Source of the DNA: Bacillus sp. ZZV12-4809
GTDB taxonomy: Bacteria; Bacillota; Bacilli; Bacillales; Cytobacillaceae
Length of the DNA stretch: 64,000 nucleotides
Reading direction: 5' to 3'
Assembly: GCF_009849585.1 (NCBI RefSeq)
Contig: NZ_VCRN01000002.1
Span: 1 to 64,000, forward strand
Under the pieces are notes generated by a model. That model ran no database searches and was not told where the DNA came from. It saw only the letters and a list, made by a program, of their open reading frames with translations. The stretch's first letter is position 1. The number at the start of each line of letters is the position of its first letter. A program made the position numbers and the translations under genes. This document shows positions 42,751-52,193 of this stretch, piece after piece.

Positions 42751-43875
42751 TTGGCCACTAACAATCCATTCGTTGCATTGCGGCGGGAGCTGCATAAAAT
42801 CCCGGAGCTGGGGTTCCGGGAATTTAAAACGCAGCAGTTTCTATTAGATTACCTGAATTCTCTTCCTCAGGATAATATGGAAATTAAAACTTGGAAAACG
42901 GGTATTTTTGTGAAAATCAGCGGCAGGAATCCCTCCAGGATGATTGGGTATCGTGCTGATATAGATGGACTGCCAATCATTGAGGAAACTGGTTTGCCTT
43001 TTACTTCAGAACATAGTGAACAAATGCATGCCTGCGGACATGATTTTCATATGTCTATTGCACTTGGCCTAATAACCAAATTTATTGAAGAACGCATTAA
43101 CGATGATTTACTGTTTATATTTCAGCCAGCTGAAGAAGGACCTGGCGGAGCTGAGCCTATGCTTAAATCTGAAATAATGAAGGAATGGATGCCGGATATG
43201 ATATTAGCCCTCCATATTGCACCGGAATATTCTGTCGGAACCATCGCATTGAGGGAAGGCTTGCTCTTTGCGAATACCTCTGAACTTTTCATTGATTTAA
43301 AAGGAAAAGGGGGACATGCAGCATATCCGCATAATACCAATGATATGGTCGTGGCCGCATGTACGCTGGTCACCCAGCTTCAGTCCATCATTTCGAGGAA
43401 CGTTGATCCCCTGGACAGCGCAGTTGTTACAATCGGAAAAATAACAGGTGGCACTGTTCAAAATATAATAGCTGAAAAAGCTAGGCTTGAAGGGACTATT
43501 CGTACCTTATCACCAGAATCAATGAAGAAAGTAAAAAGCAGAATTCAGGCACTTGTCAAAGGAATCGAAGTTGGGTATGAATGTGAAGCTTCTATCGACT
43601 ACGGAAGCATGTATCATCAGGTTTACAATGAGGAAACTTTAACAAGGGAATTCATGGATTTTGTCCGAACCAATACAGACATTAATGTGGTTGAATGTCG
43701 GGAAGCCATGACTGGTGAGGATTTCGGCTATATGGTTGAAGAAATTCCGGGCTTCATGTTTTGGCTTGGCGTCGATTCAGAATATGGACTCCATCATGCA
43801 AGGCTGAACCCGGATGAAAGGGCAATCAATAAGGCAATTGAATTGATTTCAGGATATTTAAGATATAAAGGCTGA
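42751..43875 (+). CDS. dapL: N-acetyldiaminopimelate deacetylase
   Basis: 374 residues of the M20 amidohydrolase family. Metal ligands are in ACGHDFHMS, '[12 protein letters not shown]' and 'LHIAPEY'; the dimerisation domain holds '[15 protein letters not shown]'. It removes the acetyl group from N-acetyl-LL-DAP to give LL-DAP. TTG start at 42751 behind AAGGGGGA. Orthologue of B. subtilis YkuR, in the same dapH-dapL order. Confidence 0.95.
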   Translation: MATNNPFVALRRELHKIPELGFREFKTQQFLLDYLNSLPQDNMEIKTWKTGIFVKISGRNPSRMIGYRADIDGLPIIEETGLPFTSEHSEQMHACGHDFHMSIALGLITKFIEERINDDLLFIFQPAEEGPGGAEPMLKSEIMKEWMPDMILALHIAPEYSVGTIALREGLLFANTSELFIDLKGKGGHAAYPHNTNDMVVAACTLVTQLQSIISRNVDPLDSAVVTIGKITGGTVQNIIAEKARLEGTIRTLSPESMKKVKSRIQALVKGIEVGYECEASIDYGSMYHQVYNEETLTREFMDFVRTNTDINVVECREAMTGEDFGYMVEEIPGFMFWLGVDSEYGLHHARLNPDERAINKAIELISGYLRYKG

Positions 43876-43891
43876 TGCCCATAAATATAAT

Positions 43892-43943
43892 AAAAAGCTG
43901 ATTTCATATACTCCTTTTTAGGATCTGTGAAATCAGCTTTTTT
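43892..43943. terminator. Bidirectional terminator, dapL / ykuT
   Basis: AAAAAGCTGATTTCA paired with TGAAATCAGCTTTTTT across a 23-base loop. Confidence 0.85.
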
Positions 43944-43952
43944 GCTTTCTAT

Positions 43953-44813
43953 TTATCCAGTGGAACTATCCCTTCCTGCCTGTTTTTGAATCAGCACCTG
44001 ATGAGGGAATGGAATTTCAATCCCGCCAGCTTCCAAGGCCTCTTTAAGCGCTTTTCTAAGCTGCCGTTCGACAGCCCACTGTTCCATGTTTTCTGTCTTG
44101 GCTATGATTCTTAATACAACATCAGATGAGCCTAATGTTTGTACTCCGATAACGTTAGGTCCTTCAACAATCGCCTTGTTTTTTTCGGCGATCCTGTCGC
44201 AAGCTTCCTGAAGAACTGTGATGGCTTTATCAATATTGTCATTATAAGAGATTCCTATATCAACCAGTGCGCGCATATTGCCGCGCGAATGGTTGCTAAG
44301 ACTGGTAATTTCCCGGTTGGGCAGATAATGTAAAGTTCCGTCAAATCCGCGGATTTGAGTGGTTTTTAATCCAATTTGTTCCACTATACCTGAGTAGTTT
44401 CCAGCTGTTACATAATCCCCTACATCAATTTGTCTTTCCAGCAAGATAAAAAATCCTGTTACTACATCGCTGACAAGTCCCTGTGCTCCAAATCCTACTG
44501 CTAAGCCAATTACTCCGGCACCGGCTAGAATAGCAGTTGCCTTTATTCCAAAAATCTGCAGAACCGTTACCGCGAAAATAAAAATAAGAACATATGAAAA
44601 TATGTTTTCGGCAAGACTCAGCAATGTTTTCGATCTTCCGGGTGATATTCTATCCTTTTTTGAAATTCCCTCAAAGCTTTTTTGAATGATTTTATTCCCT
44701 GCTGATTTAACGATTAAAAATGCAAAATAGATAGCTGCCAGTTTTAAAAGAATTAGTCCTCCATTAATAAGAAGAGCTTCCCAATTAATTTGTGAAAAAC
44801 TTAGATATTCCAT
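43953..44813 (-). CDS. ykuT: Small-conductance mechanosensitive channel (MscS family)
   Basis: 286 residues. Three membrane helices, the pore helix 'LAGAGVIGLAVGFGAQGLVSDVVTGFFILLE' with the Gly/Ala packing of MscS, the beta domain ('VGDYVTAGNYSGIVEQIGLKTTQIRGFDG') and a cytosolic vestibule. It releases solutes upon hypo-osmotic shock, acting opposite to the OpuD-type betaine uptake encoded at 61382. Same position as ykuT in B. subtilis, convergent with dapL. Confidence 0.92.
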   Translation of the reverse strand: MEYLSFSQINWEALLINGGLILLKLAAIYFAFLIVKSAGNKIIQKSFEGISKKDRISPGRSKTLLSLAENIFSYVLIFIFAVTVLQIFGIKATAILAGAGVIGLAVGFGAQGLVSDVVTGFFILLERQIDVGDYVTAGNYSGIVEQIGLKTTQIRGFDGTLHYLPNREITSLSNHSRGNMRALVDIGISYNDNIDKAITVLQEACDRIAEKNKAIVEGPNVIGVQTLGSSDVVLRIIAKTENMEQWAVERQLRKALKEALEAGGIEIPFPHQVLIQKQAGRDSSTG

Positions 44814-44838
44814 TTATTCCTGTCCTCTCATAATTATT

Positions 44839-44967
44839 GGCTGTTTTAGCATGGTTTTCTGCTTTTTTAAGCTGATTTACTATGTTGAATCTGCCGAACA
44901 GCACGAGATCCCCGAAATGGACAAACCTTGGCAGACGGTGAAAGACAACAGAATATTTAAAAGAGCC
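44839..44967. repeat. Intergenic repeat, copy 4 (shortened, diverged)
   Basis: 129 bp from GGCTGTTTTAGC to AAAAGAGCC. It aligns with the copy at 12933 through TTTACT..GTTGAAT, GAGATCC.CGAAA and the AGCC end. The central stem is missing. The rest of the gap to 45204 is AT-rich promoter sequence for yknU without a further gene. Confidence 0.6.
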
Positions 44968-45204
44968 TTATTATCAAAGTCATTATTTTATCGCAACAGT
45001 GTTCTATATGCAAACAGTTAGCATTTCAAGCATATGCAATCCGGGAGAACATAGGGATATAAACAGATGATTACTTATAAAAATTAATTTAAAAAAAGTG
45101 CGGAATCAAACAAAAAGGGGTGGAAAAATACTTCGAAACTCGATATATTTAATATTACGTTCTAACTTTTCAAATTTTTCCGCAAATTAAAAGGGGGGAT
45201 GCAG

Positions 45205-46959
45205 ATGGAAACATTTAAAAAGTTAAAGCAGTATTATTGGCCTTTTAAACATTACTTTATCTGGTCGATACTTTTTCTGTTTATTGTAACTGCGATAACG
45301 GTTGTATATCCAATGATCCTGCAGGTGACAATTGATGAAGTTGTCATTGGGGGCAATTATGGGTGGATTCCCTATTTGGCTATAGGCTTTATTGTCATAA
45401 TGGCCGTCAAGGGGGCTGCAACTTATATCCATCAGTACACTGGTGATTTGTTTGGCATCACATCGGTCTATAAGCTTAGAAATGTACTTTATGAAAAACT
45501 GCAGTTCCTGCCTTTCAGATATTATGATAATGCAAAGACAGGGGATTTAATGTCCCGGCTTACTGCAGATGTTGAAGGGTTCCGTTTCTTTCTATCTTTT
45601 GGATTTTCTGAACTCATTCGTTTTTGTCTGTTGATCCTCATCAGTATGTCAGTCATGTTTTTTTATTCTGTTCCGCTTGCTATTGTCACACTTATTACAC
45701 TGCCTTTCCTGGCGGTTGTCACTTTTAAATTCGATAAAGCTGTTCATCCGGCTTTCCGGGGCATACGGAAATCATTTGGGCGCCTGAATACAAAAGTTCA
45801 GGAGAATATAAGCGGTATTAATACTGTGAAGTCATTATCACGTGAAGATTTTGAGATCAATAAATTCAATGATTCTAACAGTGATTATAAAGATAAATAT
45901 CTCTTTACATCGGATATATGGGCAAAATACTTTCCGTTAATGGAATTTCTGGGTAATTTAAGCGTTGTACTGCTTTTGGCTTATGGCGGTTATCTAGTTA
46001 TGTCCGGCAGTCTGAAGCCAGGGGAACTTGTCGCTTTTTACAGTCTTGTATGGTATATAATGTGGCCAATTATGAACTTAGGCTTCATTGTTAATCTATT
46101 TTCACAGTCAAAAGCATCCGGTGAGCGGCTCATTGAGATTCTTGAAGCTGATAATGAGATTGAGGATGCCGATTCATGTGTTAAGGCAGAGCGTTTGCGG
46201 GGTGAGGTTGAATTCCAAAATGTTACACTTAAATATAACGAGGATGACAAGGACGCTATATCGAATATCTCTTTTCATGCTGAGCCGGGGAAAGTTATTG
46301 GATTAATCGGCTCTACGGGATCAGGAAAAACGAGCTTAACACAGCTTATGACAAGATTTTATGAGCCTGTTGAAGGTAAGGTGATGATTGACGGGATAAA
46401 TGTGCAGGAATACTCTCTGAAGTCTCTGAGAAGTAATATCAGCTTTGTACTTCAGGAATCATTCTTGTTTTCTTCTTCGATTAAAGCGAATATTGCATTT
46501 GGAAAGCCTGATTCCACCATTGAAGAAATTATTGAAGCTGCCAAACGTGCACAGGCACATGAATTTATCATGGAGCTTCCAGATCAATACGATACCATTC
46601 TTGGCGAGAGGGGAATGGGGCTCTCAGGCGGCCAGAAGCAAAGGATATCGATAGCAAGGGCTATTTGTGCAAATCCCAGCATATTAATTTTGGATGATGC
46701 AACAAGTGCTGTGGATATGGAGACGGAATTCAGAATACAAAAAGCCTTGAAAGAAGTAATGGCTGATCGAACTACGTTTATCATTGCCCATCGGATTTCT
46801 TCCCTAAAACATGCAGATGAAATACTTGTTCTTGATAATGGGATAGTGGCTGAACGGGGCACCCATGAAAAGCTGCTTAAAAATAATGGTCCATATCAGA
46901 GGATTTACGATATTCAATATCAGGACCGGGATAAGGTTCTCCAATCAAATGCAGGCTAG
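45205..46959 (+). CDS. yknU: ABC exporter half-transporter YknU (degenerate Walker B)
   Basis: 584 residues: six-helix exporter domain then an ATPase domain. Walker A GSTGSGKT 369-376, canonical signature LSGGQ 473-477, and Walker B ILILDD in which the catalytic Glu is replaced by Asp498. This is the degenerate-site partner of a heterodimeric exporter. B. subtilis YknU has the same size and neighbour. ATG 45205 is preferred over ATG 45199, which touches the AAGGGGGG ribosome site. Substrate unknown; lipids or drugs are typical. Confidence 0.88.
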   Translation: METFKKLKQYYWPFKHYFIWSILFLFIVTAITVVYPMILQVTIDEVVIGGNYGWIPYLAIGFIVIMAVKGAATYIHQYTGDLFGITSVYKLRNVLYEKLQFLPFRYYDNAKTGDLMSRLTADVEGFRFFLSFGFSELIRFCLLILISMSVMFFYSVPLAIVTLITLPFLAVVTFKFDKAVHPAFRGIRKSFGRLNTKVQENISGINTVKSLSREDFEINKFNDSNSDYKDKYLFTSDIWAKYFPLMEFLGNLSVVLLLAYGGYLVMSGSLKPGELVAFYSLVWYIMWPIMNLGFIVNLFSQSKASGERLIEILEADNEIEDADSCVKAERLRGEVEFQNVTLKYNEDDKDAISNISFHAEPGKVIGLIGSTGSGKTSLTQLMTRFYEPVEGKVMIDGINVQEYSLKSLRSNISFVLQESFLFSSSIKANIAFGKPDSTIEEIIEAAKRAQAHEFIMELPDQYDTILGERGMGLSGGQKQRISIARAICANPSILILDDATSAVDMETEFRIQKALKEVMADRTTFIIAHRISSLKHADEILVLDNGIVAERGTHEKLLKNNGPYQRIYDIQYQDRDKVLQSNAG

Positions 46960-46970
46960 GAGGTGCGTCC

Positions 46971-48794
46971 TTGAAAAAAACTAAATCGGAAAATAACAAT
47001 GTGTTAAACAGGTTCCAATATTCTGCTGACGAAGTGATTGAGAAGCCATTTAATTGGAAGCAGATGCTCCGATTATTCAGTTATATGAAGCCTTACAGAA
47101 AAAATTTGGTTCCTCTATCGATTATTATGGTCTTAATAAATACGGCAGTCAGGCTTATTATTCCAATCCTGATCGGTGTATACACGTTAGATAAGGCGTT
47201 AATTGAAAAGGACGGCCCGCTGCTTGCGTTCCTGGTATCATTGATTGCTGCACTTTACACTATTTCATATGCTGCAAACTATTTCAGGATTAAATGGATG
47301 AATGAGCTAGGTCAAAGTGTTATTTATGATCTTCGAAAACATTTATTCACACACGTGCAGAAGCTATCACATCGTTTCTTTGATCAGCGTTCGGCAGGAT
47401 CCATACTGGTGAGAATCATGAATGATATTAATTCTCTGCAGGAGCTTTTTACTAATGGTGTCATCAATCTGCTTATGGATTTAATAATGCTGGCAGGGAT
47501 TTTTATTATTTTATTTACACTAAGTCCTGAGCTGACTCTGGCAATAATGGTCATCCTGCCTATAATGTTTTTTATTTCAACAAGTTTGCGCAGAAATATC
47601 CGCAGATCCTGGCAAACTGTCCGATTAAAACAATCCAAATTGAATTCTCACTTAAATGAAAGTATTCAGGGAATAAGGATTACCCAGTCTTTTACACAGG
47701 AAAAGGAGAATATGGCATTCTTTGATGGCGTGAATACGGAAAACTTTGAAAGCTGGAGGGCCGCCTCCCAGAAAAACGCAATGTTCAGGCCGCTGGTTGA
47801 ATTGACCAATGCCCTGGGCACTGCTGTATTGATTTGGTTTGGGGCCAATCTGATTCAGAACGGTTCTATATCGATCGGCATATTCGTTTCTTTTGCCTTT
47901 TACTTAGGGATGTTCTGGGAGCCTATTTCCCGGCTTGGCATGGTTTACAACCAGCTGCTCATGGGCATGGCTTCCTCTGAAAGAATCTTTGAATTTCTTG
48001 ATGAAAAGCCAATTGTATCAGAACGGAATAATGCTGTTAATTTGCAGGTGATAGAAGGCCGGATAGAATTCGAGAATGTCACTTTTTCTTACGATGAAAA
48101 AAGAACGGCCTTAAATGGAGTTTCACTGGAGATAAAAGCAGGACAGACAGCAGCGCTTGTCGGTCATACAGGATCAGGAAAAACAACGGTAGCAAACTTA
48201 ATCAGCCGTTTTTATGATCCCTCAGGAGGTACTGTGAAAATAGATGGCTATGATTTAAAAGATGTTTCTTTATCAAGTTTGCGCAAACAAATCAGTGTCG
48301 TCCTGCAGGATACTTTTATATTCTCCGGCACAATCTGCGATAATATCCGTTTTGGAAGGCCAGATGCAACGGATGAAGAAGTAGTGAAAGCAGCGAAAGC
48401 TGTTGGTGCTCATGGATTTATTGAAAAGCTTCCAAATCGTTATGAAACTGAAGTGGAGGAGAGAGGGAATATATTATCAGTAGGGGAGAGACAACTGCTT
48501 TCGTTTGCCCGCGCTTTGCTTGCAGATCCGCGTATTCTTATACTTGATGAAGCTACAGCAAGTATCGATACCGAGACAGAGATGGAGATCCAGCAGGCAT
48601 TAAAAACACTTTTAAAGGGCAGAACGGCCATAATTATTGCACATAGGCTGTCCACGATCCGGGAGTCTGATCAAATCTTTGTGCTTGATCATGGAAATAT
48701 TTTAGAGCAAGGGAATCATGAGGAATTGATGAATGCGAAAGGTGAATATTTTCATTTGGTTAAGGCACAATTCAATATGCTTGAAGCAATTTAA
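46971..48794 (+). CDS. yknV: ABC exporter half-transporter YknV (degenerate signature)
   Basis: 607 residues. A Lys-rich N-terminal extension precedes six helices and the ATPase domain: Walker A GHTGSGKT, altered signature LSVGERQ (502-508) and an intact Walker B ILILDEA with Glu527. Combined with YknU, the composite site of this Walker B and YknU's LSGGQ is competent, the other is not. TTG start behind AGGAGGTG, 11 bases after yknU, so the two are one operon. Confidence 0.88.
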   Translation: MKKTKSENNNVLNRFQYSADEVIEKPFNWKQMLRLFSYMKPYRKNLVPLSIIMVLINTAVRLIIPILIGVYTLDKALIEKDGPLLAFLVSLIAALYTISYAANYFRIKWMNELGQSVIYDLRKHLFTHVQKLSHRFFDQRSAGSILVRIMNDINSLQELFTNGVINLLMDLIMLAGIFIILFTLSPELTLAIMVILPIMFFISTSLRRNIRRSWQTVRLKQSKLNSHLNESIQGIRITQSFTQEKENMAFFDGVNTENFESWRAASQKNAMFRPLVELTNALGTAVLIWFGANLIQNGSISIGIFVSFAFYLGMFWEPISRLGMVYNQLLMGMASSERIFEFLDEKPIVSERNNAVNLQVIEGRIEFENVTFSYDEKRTALNGVSLEIKAGQTAALVGHTGSGKTTVANLISRFYDPSGGTVKIDGYDLKDVSLSSLRKQISVVLQDTFIFSGTICDNIRFGRPDATDEEVVKAAKAVGAHGFIEKLPNRYETEVEERGNILSVGERQLLSFARALLADPRILILDEATASIDTETEMEIQQALKTLLKGRTAIIIAHRLSTIRESDQIFVLDHGNILEQGNHEELMNAKGEYFHLVKAQFNMLEAI

Positions 48795-48800
48795 TGAACG

Positions 48801-48832
48801 AAATAAAACCTCCATGCGGAGGTTTTATTTTG
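48801..48832 (+). terminator. Terminator of yknUV
   Basis: AAAACCTCC, ATGC loop, GGAGGTTTTATTTTG. Confidence 0.88.
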
Positions 48833-48910
48833 TCAGAAGCAGTGTATATTGCTTGGGGTGCTATTATGGTATGATTGTCTATATTGCTAACTTTGCTGGG
48901 GGAAGATAGG

Positions 48911-49570
48911 ATGAAGAAAGAATTTGCTGTTATCGGACTTGGACGTTTTGGAGGAAGCATATGCCATGCACTTGCTGAAGAAGGAATGGAAGTTATGGCG
49001 ATTGATGTTAATGAAGATCGTGTTAACGAATTCGCGAGAGTTGCTTCGCACGCAGTAGTTGGTGATACTACGGATGAATCCGTCATCAAAAGTTTGGGAA
49101 TACGAAACTTTGACCATGTTATTGTGGCGATTGGCGATAATATCCAGGCTTCTATCCTGACAACCTTAATTTTAAAAGAGGTAGGCGTTAATAAGATTAC
49201 CGTAAAAGCGCAAAATGATTATCACGCTAAGGTGTTAAGGAAAATAGGCGCCGACCAGGTTGTTCATCCTGAAAGGGATATGGGCAGAAGGATTGCTCAT
49301 AGTATTGTGTCAAATAATGTTCTCGATTATCTGGAACTTTCTGATGAGCATAGCATAGTAGAAATCGTTGCTAATGAAAAACTTGCAGGTCACAGCATTA
49401 TAGATCTTGATATCCGGGCAAAATACGGAATCAACATTGTGGCAATTAAAAGAAAAAATGAAATTCTCGTTTCTCCGCAGGCAAATGAAAAAATACAATT
49501 TGATGATATTCTTATTGTTATTGGAGCAGACGTAGATATCAACCGATTTGAAAAGAAAGTGATGTCCTAA
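48911..49570 (+). CDS. ktrC: KtrC potassium-channel gating subunit (RCK)
   Basis: 219 residues. RCK_N Rossmann fold ('FAVIGLGRFGGSICHALAEEG', 'AIDVNEDRV') then RCK_C ('ANEKLAGHSIIDLDIRAKYGINIVAIKR'), which binds c-di-AMP in this family. The octameric ring gates a KtrD membrane subunit for K+ uptake; no ktrD is in the window, as in B. subtilis where it lies elsewhere. GGGGGAAG precedes the ATG. Converges with rnjA. Confidence 0.92.
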   Translation: MKKEFAVIGLGRFGGSICHALAEEGMEVMAIDVNEDRVNEFARVASHAVVGDTTDESVIKSLGIRNFDHVIVAIGDNIQASILTTLILKEVGVNKITVKAQNDYHAKVLRKIGADQVVHPERDMGRRIAHSIVSNNVLDYLELSDEHSIVEIVANEKLAGHSIIDLDIRAKYGINIVAIKRKNEILVSPQANEKIQFDDILIVIGADVDINRFEKKVMS

Positions 49571-49574
49571 TTTA

Positions 49575-49615
49575 AAAAAGGCTGTATCTCTCGTGTGAGC
49601 GATACAGCCTTTTTA
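49575..49615. terminator. Bidirectional terminator, ktrC / rnjA
   Basis: AAAGGCTGTATC, loop, GATACAGCCTTT with T-runs on both strands. Confidence 0.9.
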
Positions 49616-49677
49616 TTCGTATAAGTTTATACATAACATTCCGTGTCTATCCAAAACCGGAAATACGCCCGGAACTA

Positions 49678-51345
49678 TTAAACTTCCATGATAATCGGCA
49701 AAATCATTGGACGGCGCTTTGTTTTTTCATAAAGAAATGGTGCAAGCGTGTCAGTGATTTCATTCTTGATTTCTGACCATTGAGTTGTTCTGCGTTCCAT
49801 AACCTTGCTTAAGTGTTTTGTAATTAGTGCCTGAGCATCATTAATTAAATCCCCTGATTCCCTCATGTATACGAATCCGCGGGAAATTAAGTCAGGGCCG
49901 GCGGCAATTTTGAAGTCCTTCATATTGATGCTCACTACGACAACCACTAAACCTTCTTCAGAAAGTATGCGGCGGTCTCGTAAAACAATATTTCCGATAT
50001 CACCGATTCCGCTTCCATCAATATAGACAGATCCAGACGGGATTTTTCCGGCTACCTGGGCAGAATCATCGCTGAGAGCCAGAACTTCACCATTATCCAT
50101 GATAAAGCAGTTTTCTTCTTCCACTCCACAATCTACAGCCAATTTAGCATGCATTTTTTGCATTCTGTATTCTCCATGGATTGGCATGAAGAATTTTGGC
50201 TTTATTAAACGAAGCATTAATTTCTGTTCTTCCTGACCTCCATGGCCGGATGTATGAATATCACTTAATTTTCCATAAATGACTTCTGCACCTGCACGGG
50301 AAAGTCTGTCAATCGTTCTGCTGACACTGATTGTGTTCCCAGGAATAGGTGACGAAGAGAATACAACAGTGTCACCAGGGATGATCTGTATCTGGCGATG
50401 CGTTCCATTTGCAATTCTTGAAAGGGCCGCCATCGGCTCTCCCTGGCTTCCTGTACATAGAATCGTTACCTGGTTGGCTGGAAGTCTGTTAATTTGATGT
50501 GCATCAATAAAAGTATCTTTTGGTGCCTGAATATATCCTAATTCCTGTCCGATATTTATGGCTGCTTCCATACTTCTGCCAAAGACAGCAATTTTTCTGC
50601 CATTTGTAACGGCTGCTTCAGTCACCTGCTGAAGACGGTGGATATTAGAAGCGAAGGTGGCAAAGATGATTCTTCCTTCAACTTTGCGGAAGATGTCATG
50701 AATGCTGTCGCCAACCCGGCGTTCAGACATAGTGAATTCAGGTATTTCACTATTTGTGCTGTCAGAAAGCAGGCAAAGCACGCCTTCTTTACCGATTTCA
50801 GCCATTTTCGTCAGATTTGCCGGCTCTCCTACAGGAGTAAAATCAAACTTGAAATCTCCAGTATGAACAACTTGTCCTGGAGGTGTTTTGACAACGATAC
50901 CATATGAATCAGGAATACTATGAGTTGTTCTGAAGAAAGTTACGGAAGTTTTTCTGAATTTAATGATATCGTCTTCCTTGATTTCATGTAGAGTGGTCTG
51001 TCTTAATAGTCCGTGTTCTTCAAGTTTATTTCTAAGTAGCCCCAGTGCAAGCTTTCCGCCGTAAACCGGGATGTTAACTTCTCTTAGAAGATATGGAATT
51101 CCTCCAATATGGTCTTCATGTCCGTGAGTGATAAATAACCCTTTTATCTTATCTTCGTTCTTAACCAAGTATGTGTAATCAGGAATAACATAATCGATTC
51201 CGAGAAGTTCATCCTCAGGAAATTTAATTCCTGCATCAATCAGGATAATTTCATCCTGAAATTGCACCGCGTAAGTGTTCTTTCCGATTTCCCCAAGTCC
51301 GCCCAGGGCGAAAACGGCTGTTTGATCATTTTTTACAAATTTCAT
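49678..51345 (-). CDS. rnjA: Ribonuclease J1
   Basis: 555 residues, beta-CASP metallo-beta-lactamase nuclease. Zinc ligands in '[12 protein letters not shown]' (His74, His76, Asp78, His79); beta-CASP region '[14 protein letters not shown]' and '[31 protein letters not shown]'. Essential 5'-to-3' exonuclease and endonuclease in mRNA decay and rRNA maturation. The ATG lies three bases after the rpoY stop, so the two are coupled. Confidence 0.97.
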   Translation of the reverse strand: MKFVKNDQTAVFALGGLGEIGKNTYAVQFQDEIILIDAGIKFPEDELLGIDYVIPDYTYLVKNEDKIKGLFITHGHEDHIGGIPYLLREVNIPVYGGKLALGLLRNKLEEHGLLRQTTLHEIKEDDIIKFRKTSVTFFRTTHSIPDSYGIVVKTPPGQVVHTGDFKFDFTPVGEPANLTKMAEIGKEGVLCLLSDSTNSEIPEFTMSERRVGDSIHDIFRKVEGRIIFATFASNIHRLQQVTEAAVTNGRKIAVFGRSMEAAINIGQELGYIQAPKDTFIDAHQINRLPANQVTILCTGSQGEPMAALSRIANGTHRQIQIIPGDTVVFSSSPIPGNTISVSRTIDRLSRAGAEVIYGKLSDIHTSGHGGQEEQKLMLRLIKPKFFMPIHGEYRMQKMHAKLAVDCGVEEENCFIMDNGEVLALSDDSAQVAGKIPSGSVYIDGSGIGDIGNIVLRDRRILSEEGLVVVVVSINMKDFKIAAGPDLISRGFVYMRESGDLINDAQALITKHLSKVMERRTTQWSEIKNEITDTLAPFLYEKTKRRPMILPIIMEV

Positions 51346-51348
51346 AAA

Positions 51349-51561
51349 TTACTCAATCTCCAATACTTTAAAGTCTTCACTTTGTTTTTCATATTCCAGG
51401 AATTCTCCTTGAACAGATGTTACAAATTCAATATTATAGTTGCGGTCAGCAAGCTTGTTGCGTACGTCTCTTTCAGACTCGCCTTCCACAAAAATAGATT
51501 TTGTTTTTTCTCTAACCGGTACCTCTGTCTTAGAATCCTGATAATATACCTTGAAAATCAT
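51349..51561 (-). CDS. rpoY: RNA polymerase epsilon subunit (RpoY, YkzG)
   Basis: 70 residues: '[48 protein letters not shown]', the compact epsilon fold found bound to the beta' subunit in Firmicutes RNA polymerase. First gene of the rpoY-rnjA unit. AAGGAGAG precedes the ATG. A short perfect dyad lies 50-70 bases upstream. Confidence 0.95.
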   Translation of the reverse strand: MIFKVYYQDSKTEVPVREKTKSIFVEGESERDVRNKLADRNYNIEFVTSVQGEFLEYEKQSEDFKVLEIE

Positions 51562-51613
51562 TTCAATCTCTCCTTAATCCGATAAAAAACTTTTATCTAA
51601 TATATAAAATAAT

Positions 51614-51630
51614 AACATGTATTACATGTT
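51614..51630. promoter_or_regulatory. Dyad AACATGT-N3-ACATGTT upstream of rpoY
   Basis: Perfect inverted repeat AACATGTATTACATGTT. It lies in the expected rpoY-rnjA promoter region, with TATATATTAG-type AT-rich sequence between it and the gene. Regulator unknown. Confidence 0.4.
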
Positions 51631-51725
51631 TTTTCCTGCGGGATATGAATATTAATTCTTCTAATGCTAAAACGCTTCCGAATTTATGTAATAAGTATAC
51701 TGATAACCAATTTACAATAAGGAAG

Positions 51726-51751
51726 GAGCCCTTCGCAAGTTTGAAGGGCTC
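51726..51751 (-). terminator. Hairpin after the small basic peptide ORF
   Basis: Minus strand GAGCCCTTC, loop, GAAGGGCTC then CTTCCTT; eight bases after the stop of the 23-codon ORF. Confidence 0.6.
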
Positions 51752-51758
51752 AAATTTG

Positions 51759-51830
51759 TCAGGCAATAGATTTTTTTCGAAGCATTTCATTCCACTGTTT
51801 TAAAAGCTTCTTTCTCAGCTTCTTTAACAT
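51759..51830 (-). CDS. Candidate small basic peptide (23 aa)
   Basis: 23 codons starting MLKKLRKKLLKQWNE, strongly basic and amphipathic. AAGGAG lies ten bases upstream of the ATG and a hairpin follows the stop. Farther upstream on the same strand are a second short frame (51897-51965, start MPKRLLSRQAALEA), an imperfect stem (AACGTCCTTG with CAAGGATCGTT) and a promoter-like TTCAAC-16-TATAAT near 52030-52060. It may be a leader-peptide or dual-function RNA gene. No homologue recalled. Confidence 0.35.
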   Translation of the reverse strand: MLKKLRKKLLKQWNEMLRKKSIA

Positions 51831-52193
51831 AGTGGATCAACTCCTTACTTTCTATTTTAAACGATCCTTGTCCAAAGTAAAGGCAGCAAGGACGTTTTAA
51901 GCAGATTTAGTAATTAAAATGGCTGCTTCTAATGCTGCCTGTCTTGATAGTAAACGCTTTGGCATTATGACCTAATGTCTTTTTCGTCCCCGATCCTTCG
52001 CAGGCAGGGAGATTCCGCTTTTCTTAATTATATTATATGGTAAATATAGTTGAATCTCTCGAGGATAAAAATGGAAACTCGAGTTGTTAATAACAATGAA
52101 ATTGACTTTTTTACTTTATGGGTTTAGTGTTTTATTACGATAAAATATTTAATGGAAGCAAGTAGAATATCGCCTGAAAGGAAGTTTGTTTTA
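51831..52193. other. Intergenic region with structured-RNA candidate
   Basis: Contains, on the minus strand, the putative promoter (about 52030-52060), a 22-codon frame and stem-loops leading to the 23-codon peptide. On the plus strand the ykrA promoter probably lies around 52100-52130 (TTGACT near 52102). No other gene is evident. Confidence 0.35.

Noticed and set aside
51593..51790. 65-codon minus-strand frame downstream of the small basic peptide
   Set aside because: No ribosome site, crosses the hairpin at 51726-51751 and overlaps the better supported 23-codon frame.
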